Source of the DNA: JAFCBV01 sp965370715 | GTDB taxonomy: Archaea > EX4484-52 > B79-G9 | Length of the DNA: 24,488 bases | NCBI GenBank assembly: GCA_965370715.1 | Contig: CBDUVQ010000005.1 | Span: 1-24,488 of the forward strand | Direction: 5' to 3' | Part shown: piece after piece, positions 23,114 to 24,488 of the stretch | Numbering within the stretch: the stretch's first letter is position 1 | How the letters are laid out: each line of letters opens with the position of its first letter | Program-made: the position numbers and the translations under genes | Notes under the pieces: generated by a model | The model's database searches: none | What the model was told of the DNA's origin: nothing | What the model saw: the letters and a program-made list of their open reading frames with translations, nothing else

Positions 23114-23120
23114 AATATAT
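23114..23120 (-). promoter_or_regulatory. TATA box of the winged-helix/oxidoreductase operon
   Basis: The AT-rich element is centred at 23117 on the minus strand, 26 bases before ATG 23091. It supports leaderless transcription and the shorter gene start. Confidence 0.45.
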
Positions 23121-23216
23121 TCTTTTCGCAGTATGTCTGTTTTAGCAACAGCATTCGCATGCTTTCTTTTTCTCTTTTTTTGCAGGAACATCCATTGTTT
23201 TTACCCCTAAGATTAT

Positions 23217-24395
23217 CTAGTGTTCTTCCTTATATGCGTTTCCTACAGCAAGGGCAACTTTACTTGCAACGTTTTTATCAAGCGCGCCCGGCACAATCAT
23301 CCTTACAGACGGCTCAGCCACACTCTCAGCAATAGCATGTGCTGCAGCAAGCTTCATGTTTGTAGTGATTCTTTTCGCGCCAGAGTCAAGCGCGCCGCGA
23401 AATATTCCCGGAAATCCAAGCGAATTATTCACCTGGTTGTCAAAGTCACTTCGCCCTGTTGCGACAATGAACGCACCTGCATTTTTTGCGACATCAGGCA
23501 TTATTTCAGGAGTGGGATTTGCCATTGCAAATATAATTGGTTTTTCTGCCATATTCTTTATGTCTTCCTCGTGCAATGCGCCTGGGGCACTGACGCCGAT
23601 AAATACATCTGCGCCTTTTATGGCTTCAGACAAAGAACCTGAAATCTTTTTTGGGTTTGTGTATTTTGCAATCTCTTCTTTGTGCTCATTCATGTTCTCT
23701 GTTCGGCCCTCATATATCGCGCCTTTTCTATCACATATGATTAATTCATGCACGCTCTTGCAAAGGTTCTTGTCAGCTCCAATACAAAGAAGCAGTTTTG
23801 TTATCGCAATGCCCGCGGATCCTGCCCCGTTTACAACGACTTTGAGGCCCTCAATATTTTTGCCGGCAAGCTTGCACGCGTTTATGAGTCCGGCTAATGT
23901 GACGACTGCTGTACCGTGCTGGTCATCATGCATGACAGGAATGCCTATATCCTGAAGGCGCGCTTCAATATCAAAACATCTTGGTGCAGATATGTCTTCA
24001 AGGTTTATCCCGCCAAAAACAGGGGCAATATTTTTTACGAGATTGACGATTTCATCAGCATCCTGTGTTTTGACGCATATAGGAAATGCATCTATTCCTG
24101 CAAGTTCCTTAAAAAGCACTGCTTTACCTTCCATGACGGGAATTGCTGCCTCTGCGCCTATATTGCCCAGCCCAAGAACAGCAGAGCCGTCAGAGACTAC
24201 TGCAACAGAATTGTGCTTGATGGTGTACTTGTAAACATCGCCGGGTTGTTCTTTAATGCGTCTTGAGACTTCAGCTACGCCGGGAGTGTACGCCAGTGAA
24301 AGGTCGTGCGTGTTTTCCAGTTTTACGTTAGAAACAACAGTTATTTTTTTTCGCACTTTTTCATGCATTTTTAGTGATTCTTCGTAAATATCCAT
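23217..24395 (-). CDS. Malic enzyme (oxaloacetate-decarboxylating malate dehydrogenase)
   Basis: The 392-residue protein matches the bacterial/archaeal single-domain malic enzyme: LSLAYTPGVAEVSRRI, VAVVSDGSAVLGLGNIGAEAA, MEGKAVLFKELAGIDAFPI, INLEDISAPRCFDIE, MHDDQHGTAVV, the NAD(P) fold VVVNGAGSAGIAI, FAMANPTPEI, and FDNQVNNSLGFPGIFRGALD. It converts malate to pyruvate and CO2 with reduction of NAD(P). The C-terminal phosphotransacetylase-like half of long MaeB proteins is absent, which is normal for this short type. GAGG seven bases before the ATG and an AGATATAATA TATA box give a leader of about 15 bases. Confidence 0.95.
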   Translation of the reverse strand: MDIYEESLKMHEKVRKKITVVSNVKLENTHDLSLAYTPGVAEVSRRIKEQPGDVYKYTIKHNSVAVVSDGSAVLGLGNIGAEAAIPVMEGKAVLFKELAGIDAFPICVKTQDADEIVNLVKNIAPVFGGINLEDISAPRCFDIEARLQDIGIPVMHDDQHGTAVVTLAGLINACKLAGKNIEGLKVVVNGAGSAGIAITKLLLCIGADKNLCKSVHELIICDRKGAIYEGRTENMNEHKEEIAKYTNPKKISGSLSEAIKGADVFIGVSAPGALHEEDIKNMAEKPIIFAMANPTPEIMPDVAKNAGAFIVATGRSDFDNQVNNSLGFPGIFRGALDSGAKRITTNMKLAAAHAIAESVAEPSVRMIVPGALDKNVASKVALAVGNAYKEEH

Positions 24396-24430
24396 TTTAA
24401 TGCCTCAAGACAGATACTGTTTGAAGAAGT

Positions 24431-24440
24431 TATTATATCT
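24431..24440 (-). promoter_or_regulatory. TATA box of the malic enzyme gene
   Basis: AGATATAATA on the minus strand is centred about 41 bases before the malic enzyme ATG. Expected transcription starts about 15 bases before the start codon, leaving room for the GAGG ribosome site. Confidence 0.55.
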
Positions 24441-24488
24441 CTTCAGAATGCCCTACACCAAGATGCCTTATGTTTATAAGATTTTCTG
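24441..24488 (+). other. Window edge with possible plus-strand promoter
   Basis: No gene is visible. A GTTTATAAG element (about 24473-24481) could be a TATA for a plus-strand gene beyond the window. Confidence 0.3.

Overview
The window is archaeal chromosomal DNA. Archaeal information-processing genes make this clear: ribosomal protein L10e (uL16), a class I lysyl-tRNA synthetase, a replication factor C large subunit and a GINS subunit. Promoters have archaeal BRE/TATA elements, often placed so that the mRNA would be leaderless or nearly so. A group I GroEL/GroES pair and a bacterial-type malic enzyme sit in the same stretch, as happens in archaea that have taken up bacterial genes. I cannot fix the lineage from this window; a euryarchaeal or DPANN-type genome is possible. 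No database was searched, so all family names come from reading motifs.

Bases 1-7646 form a plastic, defence-like island. It contains a BRO-N (phage antirepressor-like) gene, a HEPN/MNT toxin-antitoxin-like pair, a three-gene operon of two small proteins and a caspase/CHAT-like putative protease, a decayed second copy of the BRO gene, and an McrBC-type restriction locus. The McrBC locus has two consecutive McrB-like ORFs, the first cut off just after Walker A. Three copies of a roughly 55-64 bp promoter/operator repeat, built on the perfect palindrome gatacatatgtatc, punctuate the island. The third copy lies directly behind the decayed BRO gene, which suggests that a BRO-HEPN-MNT cassette was duplicated and then partly lost.

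Bases 7672-12900 (all minus strand) hold translation and metabolic genes. One is a lysyl-tRNA synthetase with an AlaX-like editing domain fused to its N-terminus, lacking one zinc ligand. Another is a PEP-synthase-like protein that has lost its phospho-histidine and other active-site residues. The third is L10e.

Bases 13010-15332 hold two tandem copies of a secreted, sequon-rich surface protein. The copies share a 726-bp identical block but have diverged signal peptides, which points to recent gene conversion. A hypothetical protein, a membrane protein and RlmH follow up to 17299.

Bases 17361-24395 hold groEL, groES, rfcL, a 47-residue single-TM protein, a GINS subunit, an FAD-dependent amine-oxidase/phytoene-desaturase-like protein, a small winged-helix regulator and malic enzyme. 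Several divergent gene pairs share one TATA element and appear to be read leaderless in both directions. No tRNA, rRNA, CRISPR array or transposase was seen.
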